Source: JAVKMO01 sp031539345 (lineage in GTDB: Bacteria; Bacteroidota; Bacteroidia; Chitinophagales; Chitinophagaceae). From it: DNA of 64,000 nt. A program made the translations under genes and the position numbers. The stretch spans positions 1-64,000 of the forward strand of contig JAVKMO010000014.1 of assembly GCA_031539345.1 (NCBI GenBank), in the 5' to 3' direction. The notes beneath the pieces were generated by a model. That model was given only the letters and a program-made list of their open reading frames with translations, had not been told where the DNA came from and did no database searches. Shown here piece after piece: positions 15,366 to 24,200 of the stretch. The number at the start of each line of letters is the position of its first letter. Position 1 is the stretch's first letter.

Positions 15366-16397
15366 ATGGAATATAAATTCATAGATCTATTTGCAGGTAT
15401 TGGCGGATTCAGAAAAGGCTTTCAAGATGCGGGGTTCAAATGCGTCTTTACCTCTGAAATCAATACACAATGCCAACAAGTTTATGAAACAAATTTTGGA
15501 GACAAAGCGTTTGGAGATATTACCCAAATCGCGCCAACAGATATTCCCAACTTTGATATTTTACTTGGCGGATTCCCTTGCCAACCTTTTAGTATTTCAG
15601 GCAAAAAAATGGGTTTTGAAGATACGCGTGGAACTTTATTTTTTGATATTTGCCAAATCATTGAAAAAAAACAACCTAGTGTTATTGTTTTAGAAAATGT
15701 AAAACATCTCATTCATCACCAAAAAGGAAATACATTTAAAGTCATCAAAAACGCTTTGATAGACTTAGGATACAACGTAGTACATAAAATTTTAAACGCA
15801 AAGGATTTTGGAGTACCTCAAAACAGAGAACGAATTTTTATCATTGCTACAAAAAATTATTACTTCAATTTTGCACAACTGAAAAGGGAGAAAAAAGTCA
15901 TTTTAAGGGATTTTTTAGAGTCAGAAGGAAACTTTGAATTTATCGACAAATCAGAATACACTTTAATTGAAAAGCCAAAGCATCAAGAAAGCGGTTTGAT
16001 TTTCGTTGGTTATAGAAATAAAAATATTTGGCAAAAAGGAGTTAGAGCTAATACAGAACATCTTTCACGAGTACACAGACAACCCAACAGAATTTATTCT
16101 ATTGACGGCACACATCCTACAATTCCATCACAAGAAACAGCAGGACGTTTTTTTATTTACATCCCAGAGTTAGATGCAGTTAGAAAATTAACAATCACTG
16201 AATGCTATAAAATAATGGGCTTTGAATCTAATTTTATAAAACATTCAAATCTTGGTGAACAATATAAACAAATTGGAAATTCTGTTGCAATTCCTGTCAT
16301 TAGAGCAATTGCAGAAAGCATCAAAGAACAAAAATTATTAATCAATGAACCACAAAGAAAAGTTGCTGGAGGTGTTCAACCGCTCTTATTTGCTTAG
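15366..16397 (+). CDS. DNA (cytosine-5) methyltransferase of a type II restriction-modification system
   Basis: This protein transfers a methyl group from SAM to C5 of cytosine and protects DNA from the linked nuclease. The C5-methylase motifs are in order: I FIDLFAGIGGF, IV GGFPCQPFS with the catalytic cysteine, VI LENVKHL, VIII PQNRERIFI, and X IGNSVAIPV. The target-recognition region lies at about residues 215-275 (the segment GVRANTEHLSRVHRQPNRI), but I cannot read the target site from it. The length of 343 aa is typical. It interrupts trpB-trpA and overlaps the nuclease gene by 53 bp. Confidence 0.96.
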   Translation: MEYKFIDLFAGIGGFRKGFQDAGFKCVFTSEINTQCQQVYETNFGDKAFGDITQIAPTDIPNFDILLGGFPCQPFSISGKKMGFEDTRGTLFFDICQIIEKKQPSVIVLENVKHLIHHQKGNTFKVIKNALIDLGYNVVHKILNAKDFGVPQNRERIFIIATKNYYFNFAQLKREKKVILRDFLESEGNFEFIDKSEYTLIEKPKHQESGLIFVGYRNKNIWQKGVRANTEHLSRVHRQPNRIYSIDGTHPTIPSQETAGRFFIYIPELDAVRKLTITECYKIMGFESNFIKHSNLGEQYKQIGNSVAIPVIRAIAESIKEQKLLINEPQRKVAGGVQPLLFA

Positions 16398-17445
16398 TGA
16401 TATTAAAAATGTCAATAAAGAGACCAAAGATTTTATCCAATCTATTGGAGCAAAAATCAATACACAAAAAGGAGTTTTTACTGTATTGGTAACATTGTTG
16501 ACGCATAAAATTATAGCCCCAAAACAAGATATTAGAAAACACCAAACAAGCATGAAAGGAGGATTTTTTGGTCGCTCTATTGATACGACTTATATCACAC
16601 CGACTTTAAAAGAACTTGGCTTACCTTCTATGGCAGAGAGTGGTTGGCTCACTCGTTCTTTAGAACAGCCCTACCCTTACAATTTAGACTATAACGGAAA
16701 AATAAGCCACAAAATTGTCAAAAAAGCATTTCTGAATGTGCTAGACTTTATTCAAAAAAATCCTCAATCAGCAAACAATATACTTCGTCTTTTATTAGCC
16801 GAAGCAATAGCCTCAAAAAATGATGCAATAGTAGAAATTGTAAGGTTAGAAAATCCTGATAACCTGACAATTGACAATATTACAAAGGCATTAGACGAAC
16901 ATTTTCACACTCGATATGGAACGCACGGTGGGTCTAAACTTCCAGTTTTAGCATTTTTTGCTATCTATAAAAGTCTCATAAAAGAAATTGACAGATATAA
17001 AGGCTGTACATTAGCTGAAATAGGCAGTCATACCGCATCAGACAGAACTTCAAAATCTGCGGGGGATATTGAAATTTTCAAAAAGAAGAAATTATTTGAA
17101 GCAATAGAAATCAAATTAGACAAGGAAATTGATGTAACAATAGTAAGAATTGCTATTGAAAAAATTGCTCGTTACAATCCAGACAGATATTACATTTTGT
17201 CTTATATCGGCATCAAGGAAAGCGATAAAATAGAAATTGCCAACTTGATAAATGCACTACGAATACAACACGGTTGCCAAATTATTATCAACGGTCTCTT
17301 ACCAACAATCAAATATTATTTACGTTTGATTACATCCTTAGATGAATTTTTAAACAACTATGACAACCTCGTTCAGAAGGATACAGAAATACAAAAAATA
17401 CACAAAGAAAAATGGAACGAACTCATCAACAAACATCTAAAATAA
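16345..17445 (+). CDS. Putative type II restriction endonuclease
   Basis: This 366-aa protein has an N-terminal half without recognised motifs and a likely PD-(D/E)xK nuclease core, GDIEIF with D241 and EAIEIK with E255 and K257. It follows and overlaps a C5 methyltransferase gene by 53 bp in another frame, the usual arrangement for a type II pair, and the overlap would keep nuclease expression tied to methylase translation. The ATG at 16345 is the only reasonable start before the conserved region. I cannot name the specificity. Confidence 0.85.
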   Translation: MNHKEKLLEVFNRSYLLSDIKNVNKETKDFIQSIGAKINTQKGVFTVLVTLLTHKIIAPKQDIRKHQTSMKGGFFGRSIDTTYITPTLKELGLPSMAESGWLTRSLEQPYPYNLDYNGKISHKIVKKAFLNVLDFIQKNPQSANNILRLLLAEAIASKNDAIVEIVRLENPDNLTIDNITKALDEHFHTRYGTHGGSKLPVLAFFAIYKSLIKEIDRYKGCTLAEIGSHTASDRTSKSAGDIEIFKKKKLFEAIEIKLDKEIDVTIVRIAIEKIARYNPDRYYILSYIGIKESDKIEIANLINALRIQHGCQIIINGLLPTIKYYLRLITSLDEFLNNYDNLVQKDTEIQKIHKEKWNELINKHLK

Positions 17446-17553
17446 ACAACTTCATTAGTGATAGGAAGGAGTATCAATCAGCTTTTCTTTTTTTTCACCC
17501 ACGGACAAGTTCTATTTTTTCAACATTCAATGGTATTTAAAGCACTTTAATAA

Positions 17554-18333
17554 ATGAACAACACACTCCAACAACTCTTACAACAAAAAAAAAACAAACT
17601 CCTTAATTTGTTTTACACTGCAGGGTATCCCTACCTTACAGCAACCACCGACGTACTCAACGCAATTCAAACAACCGCATGCGACATCGTAGAAATTGGC
17701 ATACCCTTTAGCGACCCCTTATCAGACGGACCAACTATTCAAAACAGCAGTCGCATTGCTTTAGAAAACGGCATGAATATTGAAACCCTTTTTCAACAAC
17801 TCAAACACAATACAACCAAAACAAAAACGCCCATTATTTTAATGGGATATTTGAACCCTGTTATGCAATACGGCATCAAAAAATTTTTACAACAATGCCA
17901 AAATGTTGGCGTTGCAGGAACGATTTTTCCTGACCTACCCATCGATATTTACGAACAAGAATATCAACACCTCTATCAACAATATCACGTGTCTAATATT
18001 TTTTTAGTAACACCAGAAACTACACAACAACGCATTCTAAAAATAGACGCATTGAGCAACAGTTTTATTTATGTTTTATCTGCAAGTGCCACAACTGGGA
18101 AAACAGTTCAACTCGAACAGCAGCAACTTTTTTTTCAACGCCTCAATAAAATGAAACTTAAAAACCATTACCTCATTGGGTTTGGCATTCGCTCAAAAGA
18201 TGATTTTACAATGGCAACCACTTATGCCAATGGAGCAATTATTGGAAGTGCTTTTGTTGAACACATTAAAAACGCAAATACAAAAACAATAACCAAAAAA
18301 GTGCAACAATTTGTAACCCAAATTCTCGACTAA
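17554..18333 (+). CDS. trpA: Tryptophan synthase alpha subunit (TrpA)
   Basis: This enzyme cleaves indole-3-glycerol phosphate to indole, which is channelled to TrpB. The TIM-barrel motifs are LFYTAGYP and VEIGIPFSDPLSDGP, with the catalytic glutamate and the aspartate-rich loop, and the phosphate site is in LIGFGI. The length of 259 aa is normal. It lies 108 bp after the inserted nuclease gene, so its transcription now depends on read-through of the insert or on its own promoter. Confidence 0.96.
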   Translation: MNNTLQQLLQQKKNKLLNLFYTAGYPYLTATTDVLNAIQTTACDIVEIGIPFSDPLSDGPTIQNSSRIALENGMNIETLFQQLKHNTTKTKTPIILMGYLNPVMQYGIKKFLQQCQNVGVAGTIFPDLPIDIYEQEYQHLYQQYHVSNIFLVTPETTQQRILKIDALSNSFIYVLSASATTGKTVQLEQQQLFFQRLNKMKLKNHYLIGFGIRSKDDFTMATTYANGAIIGSAFVEHIKNANTKTITKKVQQFVTQILD

Positions 18334-18364
18334 TTATTTTTCTATTGTATAATTCGATAGCAAT

Positions 18365-18838
18365 ATGCTTCTATCCATTCTCTTTTCTTTTTTCTTACAC
18401 CCCTATTTTGTTTCTCAAAGCAATTTGTTTTATGAAACAACAACACAAGAACTACAAATTACTTCACAATATTTTTTAGATGATTTTGAAAAAGCATTAA
18501 GCCAATATTATCAAGGAGAATCTATTGTCATTACAAGAAAAGAAAGCATTGCACAAAAAGAAAAAATCAAAAAGTATCTATTGAACAAAATGAAAATTAG
18601 CATCGATGACAGCACGCAAACGATAGATTTTTTAGGTTATGAATTAGAACACGGCAATATCATTTGCTATTTGGTTGTGCCTAATACAAAAACTCCTCAA
18701 AGAAATCTTTCGTTTAGCAACAGCGTTTTATATCAAACCCAAGAACAACAAACACACCTCATTCAATTGCAAATTGGCAAACAAGAATGGAACGCAAGAA
18801 TTCAAAATCCTGTCCAAGAATATCAATTCAAATTATGA
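18365..18838 (+). CDS. Exported DUF6702-like protein
   Basis: This 157-aa protein begins with a signal-like hydrophobic segment (MLLSILFSFFLHPYFV). It has the pattern of the DUF6702 family common in Bacteroidota: an HP-F-VS start, an LQITSQYFLDDFEKAL strand-helix, then IDFLGYELE. Its function is unknown. It starts 31 bp after trpA, and its stop overlaps the next start by 4 bp, so it is coupled to the NlpC/P60 hydrolase. Confidence 0.7.
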   Translation: MLLSILFSFFLHPYFVSQSNLFYETTTQELQITSQYFLDDFEKALSQYYQGESIVITRKESIAQKEKIKKYLLNKMKISIDDSTQTIDFLGYELEHGNIICYLVVPNTKTPQRNLSFSNSVLYQTQEQQTHLIQLQIGKQEWNARIQNPVQEYQFKL

Positions 18839-19485
18839 CACTTAAGCAGTTTTTTTTTATTGGATTGATTGCCTTTTTAACGCTCCAAAATAGTGTTGCT
18901 CAAAATCAACATGCAAACAAGAACCGTGAAGTCAATCATACAGCACTTAAAAATTCTTCCACAACAGACTCAACTCCATATTTTATACAAGAAGATGATA
19001 GTGAAAATGCAGGTTTAAATTCACTACAACAAGGCATTTTTTTTGATACAATAGAAAAGCAGATTATTCTTTCTACACATTCAAACTTAGCTACAGACAC
19101 GCTTTCTTTTGTTATCCCTAACTTGTTTGACCAAATGATGTATTGGGTGGGTACAAAATATAAATATGCAGGCAAAAATGAAGGCGGTATTGATTGCTCG
19201 GCCTTAGCACAAAAAATAGTTCTTGCTTGTTTTCAAATCTCTATTCCGCGTACCGCAAACGAACAATATGATCATTTAAAAAAACAAAAAGAAAAATTTG
19301 CACAACAAGGCGATTTAGTTTTTTTTAAACTCAACAGAAGACGCAGACGGCGAATATCACACGTGGGCATACTGTTAAACAAAACGTATTTTATTCACGC
19401 ATCTTCTTCTCAAGGGGTAATTGTGAGCAATATCAATGACACGTATTACAAAAAACGCATTGCAGGGTTCAGAAAACTTGATTGA
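18835..19485 (+). CDS. NlpC/P60-family cell-wall hydrolase
   Basis: This is a probable secreted peptidoglycan peptidase. The 216-aa protein has a signal peptide (MTLKQFFFIGLIAFLTLQNSVAQ), a low-complexity linker, and a C-terminal NlpC/P60 domain with the catalytic cysteine in GGIDCSALAQ, a histidine in RISHVGI and a second polar residue in FIHASSSQGV. A run of six arginines (NRRRRRRIS) sits directly before the catalytic histidine, which is unusual. The start is set at the ATG at 18835, which overlaps the DUF6702 stop (ATGA) and begins the signal peptide. A longer frame from 18787 adds residues that overlap the upstream gene. Confidence 0.9.
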   Translation: MTLKQFFFIGLIAFLTLQNSVAQNQHANKNREVNHTALKNSSTTDSTPYFIQEDDSENAGLNSLQQGIFFDTIEKQIILSTHSNLATDTLSFVIPNLFDQMMYWVGTKYKYAGKNEGGIDCSALAQKIVLACFQISIPRTANEQYDHLKKQKEKFAQQGDLVFFKLNRRRRRRISHVGILLNKTYFIHASSSQGVIVSNINDTYYKKRIAGFRKLD

Positions 19486-19586
19486 TGAACGCCTTTTGAG
19501 GTTATCAATCAAATTTGTGAAGATCAATCTAAAGCAGTTCTAATTTTTATCTTTGAGGCTTCATTTTATTAATCATAAAAATTCAC

Positions 19587-20918
19587 ATGATGCAAACAAT
19601 AACAAAAACCAAAATTGACTTCAAACTACCTTATCAAGTAAAAGATATGACTTTGGCAGAATGGGGCAGAAAAGAAATTGAACTTGCCGAAGCAGAAATG
19701 CCCGGCTTAATGTCGCTTCGCAAAGAATATAAAGGTAAACAACCATTAAAAGGGGCACGCATTGCGGGCTGTTTACACATGACCATTCAAACTGCGGTTT
19801 TAATAGAAACATTGATTGACTTAGGTGCAGAAGTTCGTTGGAGTTCTTGTAATATTTTTTCTACACAAGACCACGCAGCAGCAGCAATTGCAAAAGCTGG
19901 CATACCCGTTTTTGCATGGAAAGGATTGAATGAAGAAGAATTTAATTGGTGCATAGAACAAACCCTATTTTTTGGCAGTGCCGACAAACCGCTCAATATG
20001 ATTTTAGACGACGGCGGGGATTTAACAAATATGGTTTTTGATGTGTATCCTGAATTGATTAAAGGCATTAAAGGACTTAGCGAAGAAACAACAACTGGCG
20101 TTCACCGCTTGTACGAAAGAATGAAAAAAGGTACACTGGCTTTACCCGCCATCAATATCAACGACTCGGTAACAAAATCAAAATTTGACAACAAATATGG
20201 TTGCAGAGAAAGTTGTGTTGATGCTATTCGTCGTGCAACAGATGTGATGATTGCAGGAAAAGTGGCTGTGGTGGCAGGTTTTGGTGATGTTGGAAAAGGC
20301 TCTGCAGAATCTTTAAAAGGCGCTGGTGCAAGAGTCATTGTTACTGAAATAGACCCAATTTGTGCTTTACAAGCAGCGATGGAAGGCTATGAAGTAAAAA
20401 AAATGAAAGACGCTGTGCAAGAAGCCGACATTGTTGTAACAACAACAGGATGCAGAGATATTATCACTGCAGAACATTTCAAATTGATGAAAGACAAAGC
20501 CATCGTTTGCAATATTGGACACTTTGATATTGAAATTGACATGGCATGGTTAAACAAAAATTACGGCAACACAAAAGTTGAAATCAAACCCCAAGTAGAT
20601 AAATATACCATCAATGGAAAAGACGTTATCGTTCTTGCAGAAGGCAGATTGGTTAACTTGGGTTGTGCAACTGGACACCCTTCATTTGTAATGAGTGCCT
20701 CTTTCACTAATCAAGTAATGGCACAATTAGAATTATGGATTAATATCTCTAAATATAAAAATGAAGTGTATGTTCTGCCAAAACATTTAGATGAAAAAGT
20801 AGCCCATTTACACTTGGAAAAAATCGGTGTTACCTTAGATGAATTAACAAAAGAACAAAGCGAATATTTAGGCATTCCTGTCGCAGGACCGTTTAAAACA
20901 GATATGTATAGATACTAA
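19587..20918 (+). CDS. ahcY: Adenosylhomocysteinase
   Basis: This enzyme splits S-adenosylhomocysteine into adenosine and homocysteine in the methyl cycle. The family marks are LHMTIQTAVLIETL, the NAD-binding GFGDVGKGSAESL, and the C-terminal FKTDMYRY that contacts NAD. The length of 443 aa suits the bacterial form. Two adjacent ATG codons (19587 and 19590) are both possible starts. No SAH riboswitch was evident in the 101 bp upstream. A terminator follows. Confidence 0.97.
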   Translation: MMQTITKTKIDFKLPYQVKDMTLAEWGRKEIELAEAEMPGLMSLRKEYKGKQPLKGARIAGCLHMTIQTAVLIETLIDLGAEVRWSSCNIFSTQDHAAAAIAKAGIPVFAWKGLNEEEFNWCIEQTLFFGSADKPLNMILDDGGDLTNMVFDVYPELIKGIKGLSEETTTGVHRLYERMKKGTLALPAININDSVTKSKFDNKYGCRESCVDAIRRATDVMIAGKVAVVAGFGDVGKGSAESLKGAGARVIVTEIDPICALQAAMEGYEVKKMKDAVQEADIVVTTTGCRDIITAEHFKLMKDKAIVCNIGHFDIEIDMAWLNKNYGNTKVEIKPQVDKYTINGKDVIVLAEGRLVNLGCATGHPSFVMSASFTNQVMAQLELWINISKYKNEVYVLPKHLDEKVAHLHLEKIGVTLDELTKEQSEYLGIPVAGPFKTDMYRY

Positions 20919-20935
20919 AAAAAGAAATGTTATTG

Positions 20936-20975
20936 AAGGTATGTTCGGTCTTATACTGAGCATACCTTTTTTTTT
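20936..20975 (+). terminator. Rho-independent terminator after ahcY
   Basis: The stem GGTATGTTC pairs with GAGCATACC (one G-U), with an 11-nt loop, followed by nine T. Confidence 0.85.
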
Positions 20976-21031
20976 AAATATAATCAACACTTGAAACACG
21001 AAAAAAACATCGCAAACTTTATATTCGGTTT

Positions 21032-21250
21032 ATGAAAATTGCACTTCAATATGTTAGCGATAACACAGGAAAAAAAAAGTCTGTTCAAATTCCTTTTACA
21101 GCGTGGAAAAAACTAATCGGAAAGTTGAAACAATATGAACAAGCATTACAAATAAAAAGTGATATTAAAGAAGCTTTTGATGAAGTGAGTGAGTTAAAAA
21201 AATCAACTGGTAAAAAACAAAAATTCGCAGATTTTCTTCATAAACTTTAA
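21032..21250 (+). CDS. Putative antitoxin of a RelE/ParE-type pair
   Basis: This 72-aa protein opens with a strand-like segment (MKIALQYVSDNTGKKKSVQIPFTAWKK), followed by a charged helix ending in KKQKFADFLHKL. It resembles the small antitoxins that precede RelE/ParE-like toxins in Bacteroidota, although I cannot name the family. Its last 11 bases overlap the apparent natural start of the toxin frame. Its position is the main evidence for its role. Confidence 0.65.
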   Translation: MKIALQYVSDNTGKKKSVQIPFTAWKKLIGKLKQYEQALQIKSDIKEAFDEVSELKKSTGKKQKFADFLHKL

Positions 21251-21572
21251 TATTATACCTGCTGAAAAATTTAAAAAGGAAGCAAAACGTTTGATTAAAA
21301 AATATCCTTCGCTTAAAGAAGAACTCCAAATATTAGGGACACTTTTACAAGCCAACCCAACTATGGGGATTCCACTTGGAAAAAATTTTTATAAAATAAG
21401 AGTTGCAATTAAAAGTAAAGGCACTGGAAAAAGTGGCGGAGCAAGAACAATTACATATGTTGTACATGAAAATAAAGAAGTTTATTTATTGACAATTTAT
21501 GACAAATCTGAATTTGATACAATAGACGACATAACACTGAAAACAATTATCAAACAGAGTATTATCAACTAA
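21240..21572 (+). CDS. RelE/ParE-like toxin with a defective or non-canonical start
   Basis: In-frame sequence reads INFNIIPAEKFKKEAKRLIKKYPSLKEEL and continues to IYDKSEFDTIDD. This is the pattern of RelE/ParE-superfamily toxins (the N-terminal helix FKKEAKRL, the strand YKIRVAI, YLLTIYDKSE near the end). Family members would begin at the first of these residues, but the codon there (21240-21242) is ATA, not ATG. The next usable start is TTG at 21291, which would remove the first helix residues. Either a rare ATA start is used or a G-to-A change has disabled the toxin. The total is 111 codons including the stop from 21240. Confidence 0.65.
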   Translation: MNFNIIPAEKFKKEAKRLIKKYPSLKEELQILGTLLQANPTMGIPLGKNFYKIRVAIKSKGTGKSGGARTITYVVHENKEVYLLTIYDKSEFDTIDDITLKTIIKQSIIN

Positions 21573-21668
21573 TAAAAAAAAGCGAATAACTATTCCATCA
21601 ATAAAAATACATTCGTTTGTAGTTTTTATTTCATCTTAATTTTCTTTCACACTATAAAATCTATCGCT

Positions 21669-22127
21669 ATGAAAATCCTCAACTTCATTTTTATCTTCAT
21701 CGCATTGACATCAACAATCATCAGTTGTAAAAAAGATGCCGAATTATGTTCTTTGTCTGCTGCAAGTTTGAATGGAAAATCATTAAAAGTCAGCAAAGTT
21801 ATACTCGTTAAACTTGGTGTAAAAACTGACATGACAGCGTTATTTCTTGCTCAAAGCCCATGCTCCAATGTTACTATACAATTTACTGAAACAACCATTA
21901 AACCGCTTTTTCCTTCTAACTGCACAATGAGTGCAGAAGACCTAGCAGCGGCTTCTATTGCTCTAAATTATAAGCTAACTACAGAAAATGGCAAAAATTA
22001 TATTAATGTAAATCCACCAGGAGAAGAAGCTAAAAAAACAGAAGTAACTGCCTTTGATTGTAGCAGTTTGACGATGGCGGAAACATATGAAAGGGATACT
22101 ATTGAAATAACATACACGGCTTTGTAA
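21669..22127 (+). CDS. Small lipoprotein of unknown function
   Basis: This 152-aa protein has a lipoprotein signal peptide (MKILNFIFIFIALTSTIISC, with the lipid-bearing cysteine at residue 20 followed by KKD). The mature part is compact, with four further cysteines (in ELCSL, SPCSN, SNCTM and FDCSS) that could form disulfides. No family was recognised. A shared bidirectional terminator lies between it and comM. Confidence 0.75.
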   Translation: MKILNFIFIFIALTSTIISCKKDAELCSLSAASLNGKSLKVSKVILVKLGVKTDMTALFLAQSPCSNVTIQFTETTIKPLFPSNCTMSAEDLAAASIALNYKLTTENGKNYINVNPPGEEAKKTEVTAFDCSSLTMAETYERDTIEITYTAL

Positions 22128-22149
22128 CAAAAAAATTATACTACAACCC

Positions 22150-22182
22150 AAGCCTTTGTGTTCATTCACAAAGGCTTTTTTT
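22150..22182. terminator. Bidirectional terminator between the lipoprotein gene and comM
   Basis: AAGCCTTTGTG pairs with CACAAAGGCTT around a 6-nt loop, followed by a T tract on the plus strand. The convergent comM stop codon overlaps its right edge. Confidence 0.85.
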
Positions 22183-23722
22183 ATGAACCCCAATTGTCTC
22201 GGTCTAAACTTCGATATTGAATTGCTTCTGCAATATGTTGGGGTTTAATTTGAGCGGCCCTGTCTAAATCAGCTATTGTGCGTGCCGTTTTTACAATTCT
22301 GTCATAAGCACGTGCCGATAAATTTAATTTTTCCATTGCCACTTTTAAGAGGTTTTGGCTTACTGGTTCTAAGGGACAAAAAGCTTGCAACATACTGCCG
22401 TGAATCTGTGCATTGGCATACACTTCAGAAATATCTTTATAACGTTCAGTTTGAATTTCTCTTGCTTTATTGACACGCTCTCGAATGGCTGCACTCGATT
22501 CTCCTTTTGCCAAATTGCTCAATTGTTCAAAAGGCACTGGCGTAACTTCCACGTGCAAATCAATTCTGTCTAATAACGGCCCTGAAATTTTATTTAAATA
22601 TTTTGCTACAACGCCTTGTCCACAAGAACACTCTTTTTGTGGATGATTGTAATATCCACAAGGACACGGATTCATCGACGCAATAAGCATAAAGTTAGCA
22701 GGAAAATCAACCGAAATTTTTGCTCTTGCAATATTGACTTTTCTTTCTTCCATAGGCTGACGCATAACTTCTAAAACAGTGCGTTTAAATTCTGGCAATT
22801 CATCTAAAAACAATACACCATTATGTGCCAAAGAAATTTCACCAGGCTGCGGATTGCCGCCGCCACCCACAAGGGCAACATCGCTAATCGTATGGTGAGG
22901 AGACCGAAAAGGACGCTTAGAAACAAGGCGTGTTCGGTTAGATAAAGTGCCAGCAACAGAATGAATTTTTGTTGTTTCTAAGGCTTCTTGCAAAGTAAAT
23001 GGCGGCAGAATGCTCGGCAAACGTTTTGCCAACATTGTTTTTCCTGCACCTGGCGGACCAATCAAAATGGCGTTATGTGCACCTGCTGCTGCAATTTCTA
23101 AAGCACGCTTAATATTTTCTTGCCCTTTCACATCTGCAAAATCTAAACCAAAACTTTCCGTTTGCGTAAAAAACTCATCTCTCGTATTTTCTAAAGTTGG
23201 TGAAATATCTTTTACGCCATTCAAAAAATCAATCAAAGACGATAAATCATTCACGCCAATCACTTTAATTTGATTCACAATAGCGGCTTCATTTGCATTC
23301 TCTTCTGGCAAAATAAAATAGTCTAATTTTTCAGCTCGTGCCTTAATGGCAATAGGCAAAGCACCACGAATAGATCTTATTGTTCCTTCTAAACCCAACT
23401 CTCCCATAATCATACATTGTTCGATTTTTTCAGGAAATTGTAATTGTCCCGATGCCGCCAAAATGCCAATGGCAATCGGCAAATCAAAAGCTGTTCCTGT
23501 TTTACGCAAATCCGCTGGTGCCAAATTGATGACAATTTTTGTACGTGGCATTTTATAGCCAATACTTTTAATGGCAGACTCAATGCGTTGCAAACTTTCC
23601 TTCACAGCATTGTCTGGCAACCCAACGATGTAATATTCTGTGCCATTTGAAATGTCAATTTCAATCGTTATCGTATGTGCTTCTACACCATAAATTGCAC
23701 CACCAAAAGTTTTTACCAGCAT
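22181..23722 (-). CDS. comM: YifB/ComM-family Mg-chelatase-like AAA+ ATPase
   Basis: ComM is a hexameric helicase that promotes branch migration during natural transformation in other bacteria. The protein has an N-terminal Lon-like ChlI domain, Walker A GPPGAGKT (about residue 220), Walker B region VLFLDELPEF, and a zinc-like cysteine cluster (NPCPCGYYNHPQKECSCG). The C-terminal Mg-chelatase domain has LSARAYDRIVKTARTIADL. The length of 513 aa is standard. It is convergent with the lipoprotein gene. It is tempting to link it to DNA uptake, but no other competence gene is nearby. Confidence 0.95.
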   Translation of the reverse strand: MLVKTFGGAIYGVEAHTITIEIDISNGTEYYIVGLPDNAVKESLQRIESAIKSIGYKMPRTKIVINLAPADLRKTGTAFDLPIAIGILAASGQLQFPEKIEQCMIMGELGLEGTIRSIRGALPIAIKARAEKLDYFILPEENANEAAIVNQIKVIGVNDLSSLIDFLNGVKDISPTLENTRDEFFTQTESFGLDFADVKGQENIKRALEIAAAGAHNAILIGPPGAGKTMLAKRLPSILPPFTLQEALETTKIHSVAGTLSNRTRLVSKRPFRSPHHTISDVALVGGGGNPQPGEISLAHNGVLFLDELPEFKRTVLEVMRQPMEERKVNIARAKISVDFPANFMLIASMNPCPCGYYNHPQKECSCGQGVVAKYLNKISGPLLDRIDLHVEVTPVPFEQLSNLAKGESSAAIRERVNKAREIQTERYKDISEVYANAQIHGSMLQAFCPLEPVSQNLLKVAMEKLNLSARAYDRIVKTARTIADLDRAAQIKPQHIAEAIQYRSLDRDNWGS

Positions 23723-23958
23723 AACAAATATTAAAATGAAAACCTACGAATAAGGTAAAACTATTTCAAAAAATAGAAATGAAATTATTTGGATAAATAA
23801 AGTCAAAGAATCGCAGCTAACAATAGAATACAATAACAAAATTTTTATACAAACACGACTTAACAGTTCCTTTTGGAGTATGATAAAAAAATAAATGAAA
23901 AAAGAAATGAGTTTTGCAAAGCGTTCTTATATTCGCACTTCGTTGGTATATTTTATAC

Positions 23959-24032
23959 GATCTCGTAGCTCAGTTGGATAGAGCGACAGCCTTCTAAGCT
24001 GTAGGTCATTGGTTCGAATCCAATCGGGATCA
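23959..24032 (+). tRNA. tRNA-Arg (anticodon TCT)
   Basis: It folds into a full cloverleaf: acceptor GATCTCG with CGGGATC (one G-U), D arm GCTC/GAGC, anticodon stem ACAGC/GCTGT around CTTCTAA, and T arm ATTGG TTCGAAT CCAAT. The CCA end is not encoded. It stands alone, 236 bp upstream of the next gene. Confidence 0.97.
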
Positions 24033-24200
24033 CACAACTTGCAGATTGTTAAAATGCTTTTTCAATCTACAAGAAGGCAACTTGTTTGATAGCATAAAAA
24101 TTTTGATTGCATCTAAACGCCTCTCCCATTAAACTTCTCTGTGCCTAGTTACTCTCAAGTTTAAATTTTTTTATCTTAAATTATTTAAAACAATTGACTT

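Noticed and set aside
19486..19586. An SAH riboswitch in front of ahcY
   Set aside because: The 101-bp leader shows no conserved stem-loop pattern of the SAH riboswitch.
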